A stretch of DNA of 39,345 bases from Butyrivibrio proteoclasticus P6B7 (GTDB taxonomy: Bacteria > Bacillota > Clostridia > Lachnospirales > Lachnospiraceae). The notes below the pieces were generated by a model that did no database searches, had not been told where the DNA came from, and was given only the letters and a program-made list of their open reading frames with translations. Made by a program: the position numbers and the translations under genes. Within the stretch, counting starts at the first letter, position 1, and each line of letters opens with the position of its first letter. The stretch covers positions 1 through 39,345 of the forward strand of contig NZ_JHWL01000032.1 of assembly GCF_000622085.1 (NCBI RefSeq). The letters run 5' to 3'. Below, in pieces: positions 30,889 through 39,034 of the stretch.

Positions 30889-33525
30889 ATGAAAAAGCAC
30901 ATCACAATGGGCATCCTTGCCCACGTTGACTCCGGTAAGACCACCCTTTCTGAGGGCCTTCTGTACACTGCAGGCGCCATCAGAAAGCTTGGCCGAGTTG
31001 ACCACAAGGATGCATTTTTAGATACATATGAACTTGAGAAAGCCCGCGGAATCACTATCTTTTCCAAGCAGGCTATTTTTGAATACGAAGATAAAGACTT
31101 CACAATTCTTGACACCCCAGGTCACACGGACTTTTCTCCCGAAATGGAGAGAACCCTGCAGGTCCTTGATCTGGCGGTTCTTTTGATAAGTGCCTCCGAC
31201 GGCGTCACAGGCCAGGTCAGGATTCTGTGGAAGCTACTGGAGCACTATCAGGTTCCAACAGTGATTTTCGTTAATAAGATGGATCAAACGCAGGAGCAGC
31301 CTGCCCAGATTGCAGACCGCATTAGAAAAGAGCTATCCAGCTCCTGCGTAAGCTTTGCTGAGGGTATAGACAGTCCCCAGATTCAGGAGGAACTTGCCCT
31401 TTGCGAGGAAGCTCTTTTGACAGGATTCTTTGAAGGCCAGGCCGTTACTACAGCGGATGTTCAGCGCCTTTTCTCAGAAAGGAAGTGCTTCCCCATTGCC
31501 TTTGGAAGCGCCCTTAAGATGGAAGGGGTAAAAGAGCTACTGGACCTTATCACCACCTATTGCATATCCGGGAAAGAGGACAGCGTATCTAACGAGTTCT
31601 CCGCCAGAGTCTTTAAGATAAGCAGAGACCAGTCAGGAAACAGATTGACTCACCTTAAACTTTTCGGTGGAACCCTCTCTGTCAGGGACCAGCTGGGAGA
31701 TGAGAAAATTGACCAGATAAGGCTTTACTCCGGTGAGAAGTTCGAGACTGTAAAGACTGCTGAGGCAGGACAGATCTGCGCTGTTACTGGCCTTTCAGAT
31801 ACAAGACCAGGTCAGGGCCTGGGCGCTTTATCCGGGGACCAGGTTTCTGAGATCCTTCAGCCTATTTTTTCCTGCAGCGTTGTGCTTCCAGAGGAAGTGG
31901 ACACTGTGGTGGCCTACAGACAGCTCAAGGTCTTGGAGGAAGAGGAACCAATGCTTCTGGTGTCCCTTAACGAAGCCAGCAAGCAGATAGAGATAAAGCT
32001 TATGGGTGAGGTTCAAAAGGACATCCTTAAGAACCTTGTTAAGACCCGCTACGGCTATGACATTGAATTTGGCGAGGGCCATATAGTATATAAGGAAACC
32101 ATCGCAAGTAAGGCAGTGGGAGTGGGCCACTTTGAACCCCTTAGGCACTATGCAGAGGTGCATCTCCTTTTGGAGCCTGCTGAACCTGGCAGTGGTATTT
32201 CTTTTGACAACCTCTGCAGAACTGACAATCTTAACCTTAACTGGCAGAGGCTGATCCTGACTCACCTTGGGGAAAAGAAACATCTCGGAGTCCTTACGGG
32301 ATCTGAGATTACCGATATAAAGATATCTCTTTTAACAGGAAGAGCCCATGAAAAGCACACAGAGGGCGGTGACTTCAGACAGGCCACCTACAGAGCGGTT
32401 CGACAGGGCCTTATGCAGGCTGACAGCGTTCTTTTAGAGCCTGTGCTGGAATATAGGATTGACCTTCCTGGAGACTACGTGGGAAGGGCCCTTAGCGACA
32501 TCCAGCGCATGAACGGAACTGTGGGGCTTCCAGATATGGAGAATGGCAAATCTGTGCTTACAGGCTCAGTTCCAGCGGCTTGCCTTAAGGACTACGCCAG
32601 GGAGCTTTCTGCCTACACCCACGGCGAAGGTCACATCACCACCACACTTAAGGGGTACGAGCCCTGCCACAATCCAGAAGAGGTCATCGAGGCAATAGGC
32701 TACGATCCTGAGCTGGATACAGAGAATTCGCCTTCATCAGTTTTCTGTTCCCACGGTGTTGGAACCATTGTGCCCTGGGACCAGGTGGCATCCTACATGC
32801 ATCTTGAGTCCGGCGTTTCCATATCTGAGGATGGCCAGGAGGCTGTAACTGACCTTACTGACAACATCGACATGGAGGCCCTTAAGGCTATCCAGGCTAG
32901 AAATGCCCGCAATAAGTCAGACGACAGGTCTTTTGACGAGATAGAAAGAGAGCTTCGGGCCACAGACAATGAGCTTAAGGACATATTTGAAAGGACCTAC
33001 GGAACCATCAAACCCAGGTATGACGCCAAGGCAGAGGAAAACCGCAAGAGAGTAGCGGCTCCAGTCAAGAAGTACAGAGCCCCTAAGCCCTACGAGGAGC
33101 AGAAGGAGTATCTCCTGGTGGATGGCTACAACGTGATCTACGCCTCTGATAAGTTAAAAGAGCTAGTGGCTGTGGATATCAAGGCTGCCAGAGATTCACT
33201 GGTGGATGAGCTCATTAACTTTGCTGGCTACAGAAGGGAGAACGTGATCCTGGTGTTTGACGCCTACAAGGTTAAGGGCGGAGCGGAGCACATGGAAAAG
33301 CACGGCGAGCTGACTGTTATCTACACCAAGGAGGCTGAGACAGCGGATCAGTACATAGAAAAGGCTGCCCATGAGATTGGCAAGAAGTACAGAGTTACCG
33401 TTGCCACCTCAGATGCCATAGAACAGGTCATTGTCCTTAGCGGAGGAGCCCTTAGAATGTCTGCCAGGGAGTTCTGGGCAGAGATAGAGCACACAAAGGG
33501 CGTCATTAGAGATCACTTGGAGTGA
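30889..33525 (+). CDS. TetM-like ribosome-protection GTPase fused to a Rae1/YacP NYN endonuclease domain
   Basis: The 878-residue protein combines two systems. Residues 1-about 650 are an EF-G/TetM-type translation GTPase: AHVDSGKTT (11-19), RGITIF, DTPGHTDF (75-82), NKMD (129-132), then the EF-G-like domains. After a charged linker (about 665-740), residues 741-878 match Rae1 (YacP), the Bacillus nuclease that enters the ribosomal A site and cuts mRNA: LLVDGYNVIYA with Asp745, LVFDAYKVKGG with Asp791, YTKEAETADQYIEKAA, ATSDAIEQ with Asp842, GGALRMSAREF. Inference: it binds stalled or drug-blocked ribosomes and cleaves mRNA there. The ATG at 30889 has weak upstream GGA. Four word copies fall in this gene. 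Tetracycline resistance cannot be assumed. Confidence 0.9.
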   Translation: MKKHITMGILAHVDSGKTTLSEGLLYTAGAIRKLGRVDHKDAFLDTYELEKARGITIFSKQAIFEYEDKDFTILDTPGHTDFSPEMERTLQVLDLAVLLISASDGVTGQVRILWKLLEHYQVPTVIFVNKMDQTQEQPAQIADRIRKELSSSCVSFAEGIDSPQIQEELALCEEALLTGFFEGQAVTTADVQRLFSERKCFPIAFGSALKMEGVKELLDLITTYCISGKEDSVSNEFSARVFKISRDQSGNRLTHLKLFGGTLSVRDQLGDEKIDQIRLYSGEKFETVKTAEAGQICAVTGLSDTRPGQGLGALSGDQVSEILQPIFSCSVVLPEEVDTVVAYRQLKVLEEEEPMLLVSLNEASKQIEIKLMGEVQKDILKNLVKTRYGYDIEFGEGHIVYKETIASKAVGVGHFEPLRHYAEVHLLLEPAEPGSGISFDNLCRTDNLNLNWQRLILTHLGEKKHLGVLTGSEITDIKISLLTGRAHEKHTEGGDFRQATYRAVRQGLMQADSVLLEPVLEYRIDLPGDYVGRALSDIQRMNGTVGLPDMENGKSVLTGSVPAACLKDYARELSAYTHGEGHITTTLKGYEPCHNPEEVIEAIGYDPELDTENSPSSVFCSHGVGTIVPWDQVASYMHLESGVSISEDGQEAVTDLTDNIDMEALKAIQARNARNKSDDRSFDEIERELRATDNELKDIFERTYGTIKPRYDAKAEENRKRVAAPVKKYRAPKPYEEQKEYLLVDGYNVIYASDKLKELVAVDIKAARDSLVDELINFAGYRRENVILVFDAYKVKGGAEHMEKHGELTVIYTKEAETADQYIEKAAHEIGKKYRVTVATSDAIEQVIVLSGGALRMSAREFWAEIEHTKGVIRDHLE

Positions 33526-33609
33526 GCAGATGTATGTGGCGCAATAACTTAACTTACACCAATTATTATTCAAAAGAATAAAGTATTATAGAGAAATCTA
33601 AAATCTTTA

Positions 33610-33638
33610 TTGACTGGATTTCCGCTGATATGTACAAT
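33610..33638 (+). promoter_or_regulatory. sigma-A-type promoter of the ArsR-type regulator gene
   Basis: TTGACT (33610-33615), 17-bp spacer, TACAAT (33633-33638), about 42 bp before the ATG at 33681. Confidence 0.65.
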
Positions 33639-33680
33639 TTTGATATAAAAGAAAGTACTTTATGAGGGAAGGTATAGTCC

Positions 33681-34601
33681 ATGTTACACATAAAGAGCCT
33701 TAATGAAGGCCTTGAAATATTCAAAGCTCTCGGCTCAGATATACGAGTTGAGATTGTCAATATTCTTATCAGCGAGAATGGTCTTAATATGAATGAGCTG
33801 GCAAGCCGCCTTAAGATCACTAATGGCGCCCTTACCAGTCACATCAAGAAGCTTGAGGATTGCGGAATTGTCACTGTTTCTGCAGAGGGGGCAGGACATG
33901 GCAATCAGAAGCTCCTTTCCGTTAACCTTGATAAGATACTTATTGAGATTCAAAAGAAGGGCCAGGATGGCAATATCTTTAATACAGATATCAAGGTGGG
34001 ACATTTTTCAGATTATGAGGTTTATCCAACCTGTGGCCTGGCTTCAGGTGATAAGCTTATCGGAGAAGTGGATGATGTGAGATATTTCTCACACCAGGAT
34101 AGATTCGATGCAGATATTCTCTGGTTTACCAAGGGATTTGTTGAGTATCAGATCCCTAACTTTATCCCATGTAATCACAGACTTGATGAGATCTGCTTTA
34201 CTGCAGAGCTTAGTTCTGAGGCCCCTGGAGTTAACAACAACTGGCCTTCAGATATTTACTTTTATCTAAATGGAACCCTCCTTGGAACCTGGACATCACC
34301 AGGAGACTTTGGAGACGTAAAGGGTGTATTTACTCCGGACTGGTGGCTTCCAACCTGGAATCAGTACGGAATGCTCAAGGTCCTTGTGATAAACCACAAG
34401 GGAACCTTTATCGACGGCAACAAGATTTCCGACGTTACCATCGATTCCCTTAAGCTTTCCTCCAAGAGTGGCATTAAGCTCCGACTTGAAGTTCCAGAAA
34501 GTGCCGAGCACGTAGGAGGTCTTACAATCTTCGGCCGAGGCTTTGGTAACTACAACCAGGATATCAACGTGAAGATTTCCTATTCACCAATTGAAGATTG
34601 A
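33681..34601 (+). CDS. ArsR-type winged-helix regulator with a large C-terminal sensor domain
   Basis: The 306-residue protein opens with a winged helix-turn-helix (about residues 10-85): ALGSDIRVEIVNILISENGL, MNELASRLKITNGALTSHIK, KLEDCGIVTV. The remaining 220 residues form a beta-rich domain with GLASGDKLIGEVDDVRYF, WPSDIYFYLNGTLLGTWTSP and FTPDWWLPTWNQYG. The Trp/Tyr/Asp content is like that of carbohydrate-binding modules. ArsR-type regulators with this architecture occur near plant-polysaccharide genes in Firmicutes, so a sugar-responsive role is likely but inferred. It is monocistronic: own promoter at 33610 and terminator at 34606. Confidence 0.85.
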   Translation: MLHIKSLNEGLEIFKALGSDIRVEIVNILISENGLNMNELASRLKITNGALTSHIKKLEDCGIVTVSAEGAGHGNQKLLSVNLDKILIEIQKKGQDGNIFNTDIKVGHFSDYEVYPTCGLASGDKLIGEVDDVRYFSHQDRFDADILWFTKGFVEYQIPNFIPCNHRLDEICFTAELSSEAPGVNNNWPSDIYFYLNGTLLGTWTSPGDFGDVKGVFTPDWWLPTWNQYGMLKVLVINHKGTFIDGNKISDVTIDSLKLSSKSGIKLRLEVPESAEHVGGLTIFGRGFGNYNQDINVKISYSPIED

Positions 34602-34605
34602 ATAT

Positions 34606-34637
34606 AGCGCCGCTCTTTTACGAGCGGCGCTTTTTTT
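34606..34637 (+). terminator. terminator of the ArsR-type gene
   Basis: AGCGCCGCTC (34606-34615) pairs perfectly with GAGCGGCGCT (34622-34631), followed by a T-run to 34637. Confidence 0.93.
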
Positions 34638-34645
34638 ACAAAGGT

Positions 34646-34692
34646 AAAAGCCCCCCGCGCAGGATCGTTGCCATACGCAAAGGGCTTTTTTG
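34646..34692. terminator. second, bidirectional terminator between convergent genes
   Basis: AAAAGCCC (34646-34653) pairs with GGGCTTTT (34682-34689), with inner GCG/CGC pairing. T-runs occur on both strands, so it can end the receptor transcript from the right as well. Confidence 0.7.
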
Positions 34693-34732
34693 ACGATTGG
34701 GGTGGTGTTTAACTAATGTGAATTAGGTTTTA

Positions 34733-36448
34733 TTAGTTAATTGTGAACTGACCAATAAGGTTGTTGAGGGACTCAGACTGTTCTGAAAGCTCCTGGGATA
34801 CTGCGCTGGATTCTTCGGCAGTAGCGGAGTTGTTCTGAACTACGTTGGAGATCATCTCAATACCCTTGTCTATTTCATCCATACTTGCTGACTGTTCCTC
34901 TGCAAGAGTTCCAGTCTGGATGATCATATCTGTGATTTCTTCTACACTATGCTGCATTGCATCAAGAGCTTCTGTGGTCTCTGCTACTACAGCGTTACCA
35001 TTGTTGATCTCTTCCATAGTATCTGCAATGAGCTGGTGAGTATTCTTAGCAGCTTCTGTAGACTGATCTGCCAGCTTACCGATCTGATCAGCAACAACCG
35101 CGAAGCCTTTTCCTGTTTCACCTGCTCTTGCTGCCTCGATAGAAGCGTTAAGTGCAAGGAGGGATGTCTGCTTGGCAATTGCTTCGATAGTATTTGTAAC
35201 CTGCTCAATCTCTGCGGAAGCCTCTGTAATTCTTGTCATGGCATCTGTTACAAGATGCATCTTGCGAGCACTGGTCTCTGCGTTATCTCTAACCTCTGTG
35301 GCCATGGTCTTACTCTTTTCAGCCACTTCAGCAAGCTGCTTGGTCTGCTCTGTAACTGAGTTTACAGAAGCTGTAAGCTCTTCGACAGCTGCAGCCTGAT
35401 CTGTAGATCCTTCTGCCAGATCGTTGGCACCCTGGGACATGTTTACAGCACCCTGGGAAACCTGCTGTGAAGAATTCTTTACTTCGCGAAGTGTAGTACT
35501 TAAGTTATCAGAAATATCTGAAAGGGCATTTCTGATTGCCTCATAATCACCTATATAAATGTTGTCGTGTTTAGAACCTGAAGAGAAGTCACCAGAGGAC
35601 ATACGTCCAAGGGTTTCGTTGATATCTTTTACAATTTCTTCGATAACAGCTGTTGATTCCGTAATATCTTTTGCCAGCTTACCAAGCTCATCCTGAGAGT
35701 CTGTCTCGATGTTAAGCTCCAGCTTACCCTTTGCCATGTCATCGGCAGCTGAGGATATAGCCTGGATTGGTCCCAGGATACTATTTGTAAGAGCACCTCT
35801 GGCTTTGTTCAGATACAGGATCGCATATACAACTACCAAAAGAGATATGATAGTTATGATGATAACACTGATAAGAGAAGCGATATAAGCTGTCCTAGCT
35901 TCCTTCTTGGCCTGTATTCCTACTTCCTTGAAGTCCTTAACAACTACCTTGATGGCTTCGTTGACGTTGGCAACATAGTAGTCATATATTTCTTCGTTGG
36001 AAGCCCCCGAGGAGAACATTTCATTAAGACTCTGAGCGGAGGTATCGATATCTGAAATATGTTTATAGATATCTGTAAGATCACCGCTATACACCTTGCT
36101 CAGTGTATCAAGTCCGTCGTTTAATTCCTGGATCTTCTCAGCTGCACCTTCCATCTGAGCGTTCCTATCATCAGCTTCATAGGCTGACAATGCCCACAGA
36201 TAGTACTTGGCAAGGGCCTGGATTGTGATTCTTACCTCACCCTGCTGAGAGTTCTGCTCATAGTAAACAGCGTAGATATTTCTCAAATTGAAGATTGAGA
36301 TAATATCAATAAGAATGATTACTGCGAAGATTACGATCAGATTTATTCTGAAGCGCCCAAATACCTTTTTGAATTTTTCTGCAACAGGCAGCTGTTTGAA
36401 TTTGTCCTGAGCGAATTCAGAATTTGCTTTTGAATTTGCTTTAGCCAT
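34733..36448 (-). CDS. methyl-accepting chemotaxis protein with 4-helix-bundle-type sensor
   Basis: The 571-residue receptor is intact. A cytoplasmic N-terminal stretch of about 35 residues leads to a membrane helix (INLIVIFAVIILIDIISIFN). A helical periplasmic-type sensor of about 130 residues, probably a 4-helix bundle, comes next. The second helix (SLISVIIITIISLLVVVYAI) leads to HAMP (ILGPIQAISSAADDMAKGKL) and a full signalling domain with the tip [20 protein letters not shown]. Such proteins pass ligand signals to CheA/CheW. No chemotaxis or flagellar genes lie nearby. AGGAGG precedes the ATG on the minus strand. None of the AAAAGAGCT words occurs here. Unlike the receptor gene at 14127-16181, it has no internal stop. 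Confidence 0.93.
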   Translation of the reverse strand: MAKANSKANSEFAQDKFKQLPVAEKFKKVFGRFRINLIVIFAVIILIDIISIFNLRNIYAVYYEQNSQQGEVRITIQALAKYYLWALSAYEADDRNAQMEGAAEKIQELNDGLDTLSKVYSGDLTDIYKHISDIDTSAQSLNEMFSSGASNEEIYDYYVANVNEAIKVVVKDFKEVGIQAKKEARTAYIASLISVIIITIISLLVVVYAILYLNKARGALTNSILGPIQAISSAADDMAKGKLELNIETDSQDELGKLAKDITESTAVIEEIVKDINETLGRMSSGDFSSGSKHDNIYIGDYEAIRNALSDISDNLSTTLREVKNSSQQVSQGAVNMSQGANDLAEGSTDQAAAVEELTASVNSVTEQTKQLAEVAEKSKTMATEVRDNAETSARKMHLVTDAMTRITEASAEIEQVTNTIEAIAKQTSLLALNASIEAARAGETGKGFAVVADQIGKLADQSTEAAKNTHQLIADTMEEINNGNAVVAETTEALDAMQHSVEEITDMIIQTGTLAEEQSASMDEIDKGIEMISNVVQNNSATAEESSAVSQELSEQSESLNNLIGQFTIN

Positions 36449-36767
36449 GACATCCTCCTCATAAGATTTGAACTACATGAAATAACGACAACTTTTTGTT
36501 TGTATTATTATGCAGTGAAACACTAACTACATTATACATATATTTTACGCGGTTTTAGGCGATTAATATCGAAAAAAAGTATAAATTTGTATAAAAATTC
36601 GGAAAATAAGTAAAACTTATGACAAGCATAAAAAATATTGATTTTACTTATATTAGCATCGCTGATATTATAATCATGTCAATGAGGCATAACGACATTT
36701 TGACTATTTATAATTGGCAACTAACTAACAAGTATTAAATATTTTGTATGAAGGAGAGTTATTTATT
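36449..36767. promoter_or_regulatory. divergent promoter region between the receptor gene and purA
   Basis: This 319-bp AT-rich gap has no gene. TATAAT at 36669-36674 could serve purA, but no matching -35 box at normal spacing is seen. ATAAGT (36606-36611), ACTTAT (36615-36620) and ACTTAT (36646-36651) form a palindrome and a 10-bp inverted repeat (36606-36615 with 36642-36651), possibly an operator. I see no purine riboswitch. Confidence 0.5.
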
Positions 36768-38063
36768 ATGGTAAAAGCAGTTGTAGGCGCTAACTGGGGC
36801 GACGAAGGAAAGGGTAAGATCACAGATACCCTTGCAGACAAGGCGGACGTTGTTATCCGTTTTCAGGGAGGAGCAAACGCAGGTCATACTATCGTTAATG
36901 AGTATGGTAAGTTCGCGCTTCACACAATGCCATCAGGCGTTTTCCATCAGAATATCATGAATATCATTGGTAACGGCGTTGCCTTCGATATCACTAAGTT
37001 CATGAACGAGCTTAACGAGGTTGTTTCTAAGGGAGTTCCTGCTCCACAGATCATGATCTCAGACAGAGTACAGGTTATGATGCCTTACCACGTACAGTTT
37101 GACTCTTTAGAAGAGGCAAGACTTGCTGGAAAGAGCTTTGGTTCAACTAAGTCAGGTATCGCACCGTTCTATTCAGATAAGTATTCCAAGATCGGTTGGC
37201 AGATCAACGAGTTCTTCCAGGATGACGAAGTTATCAAGGAGAAGATCGCACGTATCGCTCAGATCAAGGATGTTCTTCTTGTTAATCTTTATCACGCAGA
37301 GCCTATCGATCAGGAAGCTCTTTTCAACCAGATCGTAGAGTGGAGAGAGCAGGTTAAGCCTTACATCGGCAATGTAGCTCTTTATCTTGATAAGGCAATC
37401 AAGGAAGGCAAGACAATCCTCCTTGAGGGTCAGCTTGGAACCATGAAGGATCCAGATCACGGTATCTATCCTATGGTTACATCATCTTCACCACTTGCTG
37501 CATATGGTGCTATCGGAGCTGGTATCCCTCCATATGAGATCAAGCAGGTTGTAACAGTATCTAAGGCATATTCATCAGCAGTTGGAGCAGGTGCTTTCGT
37601 ATCTGAGCTCTTTGGTGATGAGGCTGAGGAACTTAGAAGACGCGGTGGCGATGGCGGTGAGTACGGCGCAACAACAGGAAGACCAAGACGTGTGGGCTGG
37701 TACGACTGCGTAGCAAGTAAGTACGGCTGCAGACTTCAGGGCACAACAGATGTAGCCTTCACAGTACTTGATGTACTTGGCTACCTTGATGAGATCCCAG
37801 TTTGCGTAGGCTATGATATCGACGGCGAGGTTACAACAGAGTTCCCTGTAACACACCTTCTTGAGAAGGCTAAGCCAGTATATAAGACCCTTCCTGGCTG
37901 GAAGTGCGAGATCAGAGGTATAAAGAACTATGAAGATCTTCCAGAGAACTGCCGTAAGTACATCGAGTTCATCGAGGAACAGATCGGCTATCCTATCACA
38001 ATGGTTAGTAACGGACCTGCAAGATCTGATATAATCTACAGAGAAAGCAAACTTTCAAAGTAA
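36768..38063 (+). CDS. purA: adenylosuccinate synthetase, divergent subtype
   Basis: The 431-residue enzyme joins IMP and aspartate using GTP, the first step from IMP to AMP. GTP loop GANWGDEGKGK (catalytic Asp), GGANAGHT (catalytic His), DHGIYPMVTSS, GATTGRPRRVGWYD and a C-terminal SNGPARSDII are present. The usual [20 protein letters not shown] block is changed to LLEGQLGTMKDPDHGIYPMV. The sequence after it (SPLAAYGAIGAGIPP) also departs from the usual NTTAGGVCTGSGVGP. So this belongs to a diverged PurA subgroup, still with the key residues. Start choice: the ATG at 36768 follows AGGAGAG; the in-frame TTG at 36744 is not needed. A word copy is at 37316-37324 (reverse). The HAD gene follows after 21 bp. 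Confidence 0.93.
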   Translation: MVKAVVGANWGDEGKGKITDTLADKADVVIRFQGGANAGHTIVNEYGKFALHTMPSGVFHQNIMNIIGNGVAFDITKFMNELNEVVSKGVPAPQIMISDRVQVMMPYHVQFDSLEEARLAGKSFGSTKSGIAPFYSDKYSKIGWQINEFFQDDEVIKEKIARIAQIKDVLLVNLYHAEPIDQEALFNQIVEWREQVKPYIGNVALYLDKAIKEGKTILLEGQLGTMKDPDHGIYPMVTSSSPLAAYGAIGAGIPPYEIKQVVTVSKAYSSAVGAGAFVSELFGDEAEELRRRGGDGGEYGATTGRPRRVGWYDCVASKYGCRLQGTTDVAFTVLDVLGYLDEIPVCVGYDIDGEVTTEFPVTHLLEKAKPVYKTLPGWKCEIRGIKNYEDLPENCRKYIEFIEEQIGYPITMVSNGPARSDIIYRESKLSK

Positions 38064-38084
38064 TTAGTTTTTAAGAGGAATAAT

Positions 38085-38969
38085 ATGAACGAGACTCCTA
38101 AGTATAAAAGAGTTTTAGCCTGGATCGGCATTGTATGTATCGCAGCTCTTATAGCAGCTCTTTTGACAGTAGCTGTATTTGGCGGACCACAGACCGAGGA
38201 ACTGTTTAAGACCCTGGTGGTGGCTGTTGTGGCTGTCCCTATTATCATCTGGCTTCTTATCTGGTCTATTGGCGCTTTGACTGGAAGACACACAATTGCT
38301 TCCCTTGACGCCGGCACCAGCAACAAGGCCCATGATAAGTACGGCAATGTGATTCCTGATGGCGACATCGACACTGTGGTTTTTGACATCGGTAATGTTC
38401 TTACTGATTTTGCCTGGGACAAGTTCCTTGCTGACAAGGGCTACGACGAGGCAATGATCAAGAGGATTGCCAAGGCTACAGTTGAGAGTGAGGATTGGGT
38501 CGAGTACGACAAGGGTAATCTTACCAATGATGAGATTGTTGCAAAGTTCGTGGAGAATGATCCTGAGATCGCTGATGAGGTTACAGATGCCTTCCAGAAT
38601 ATTGATGGGATTATTCTTAAAAGAGATAAGACTATTCCATGGATCAAGGCTTTAAAGGCTGCAGGCTACAAGGTATTGTACCTTTCAAACTTCTCCAAGC
38701 AGGCGCTGGAGGGTTGCCCTGAGGCTATGGCATTTCTTGATGAGACCGATGGCGGTATTTTGAGCTATAGGGATCATGTGGTTAAGCCATTTCCTGAGAT
38801 CTATCATCTCCTGGAGGAGCGCTACAACTTAACTCCAGAGAAGACAGTATTTGTTGACGATACAGAGGTCAACATTAAGACTGCTCGAGATCTTGGCTGG
38901 AAGGGTATAGTTTATAAGTCCTACGACCAAGCCAAAGACGAACTCGCCAAACTAGGCGTAAAGTACTGA
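38085..38969 (+). CDS. membrane-anchored HAD-family hydrolase (YihX-like domain)
   Basis: The 294-residue protein has two N-terminal membrane helices (IGIVCIAALIAALLTVAVFG and LVVAVVAVPIIIWLLIWSIG), then a HAD-IA domain from about residue 95. Motif I is VVFDIGNVLTDF, motif II YLSNFSK, motif III the Lys in VVKPFPEIY, motif IV FVDDTEVNI. The second Asp of the usual DxD is Gly (DIG), as in YihX-like proteins, which argues for a variant chemistry or substrate. Its position 21 bp after purA suggests co-transcription and possibly a nucleotide- or sugar-phosphate substrate (inference). A word copy lies in the first helix (38156-38164). A strong terminator follows. Confidence 0.88.
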   Translation: MNETPKYKRVLAWIGIVCIAALIAALLTVAVFGGPQTEELFKTLVVAVVAVPIIIWLLIWSIGALTGRHTIASLDAGTSNKAHDKYGNVIPDGDIDTVVFDIGNVLTDFAWDKFLADKGYDEAMIKRIAKATVESEDWVEYDKGNLTNDEIVAKFVENDPEIADEVTDAFQNIDGIILKRDKTIPWIKALKAAGYKVLYLSNFSKQALEGCPEAMAFLDETDGGILSYRDHVVKPFPEIYHLLEERYNLTPEKTVFVDDTEVNIKTARDLGWKGIVYKSYDQAKDELAKLGVKY

Positions 38970-38974
38970 TATTC

Positions 38975-39007
38975 AGAAGCCAACGGTTATCGTTGGCTTC
39001 TTTTTTT
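38975..39007 (+). terminator. terminator of the purA-HAD unit
   Basis: AGAAGCCAACG (38975-38985) pairs perfectly with CGTTGGCTTCT (38991-39001) around GTTAT, followed by a T-run. Confidence 0.93.
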
Positions 39008-39009
39008 CT

Positions 39010-39034
39010 GTCACTGGGAGTCATTGGGGACGGT
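39010..39034 (+). repeat. REP-like dispersed repeat (copy 2), adjoining the IS end
   Basis: GTCACTGGG, one base, then GTCATTGGGGACGGT. It matches 24697-24727 and directly abuts the left end of the IS3-type element. Confidence 0.6.

Larger units (their letters stand above)
1011..38164. repeat. AAAAGAGCT, strongly over-represented 9-mer (26 copies on the two strands)
   Basis: Forward starts: 1012, 1475, 2019, 3189, 4555, 6860, 7812, 8455, 9841, 11986, 17498, 23874, 27462, 30594, 31326, 31530, 33156. Reverse-strand copies (plus-strand starts of AGCTCTTTT): 3555, 4633, 6654, 9821, 24595, 24817, 31410, 37316, 38156. Eight copies extend to TAAAAGAGCTA. Twenty-five of 26 lie in coding sequence, encoding KEL, KRA, ALL/ALF, SSF or QLF depending on frame and strand. 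I located them by eye, so a few copies could be missed. Confidence 0.85.

Noticed and set aside
30889..33525. Calling the gene a tetracycline-resistance determinant
   Set aside because: TetM-like GTPase sequence alone does not show resistance, and the nuclease fusion suggests a housekeeping or stress role.
36638..36674. TTGATT with TATAAT as the purA promoter
   Set aside because: The spacing of 25 bp is too long for a standard promoter.
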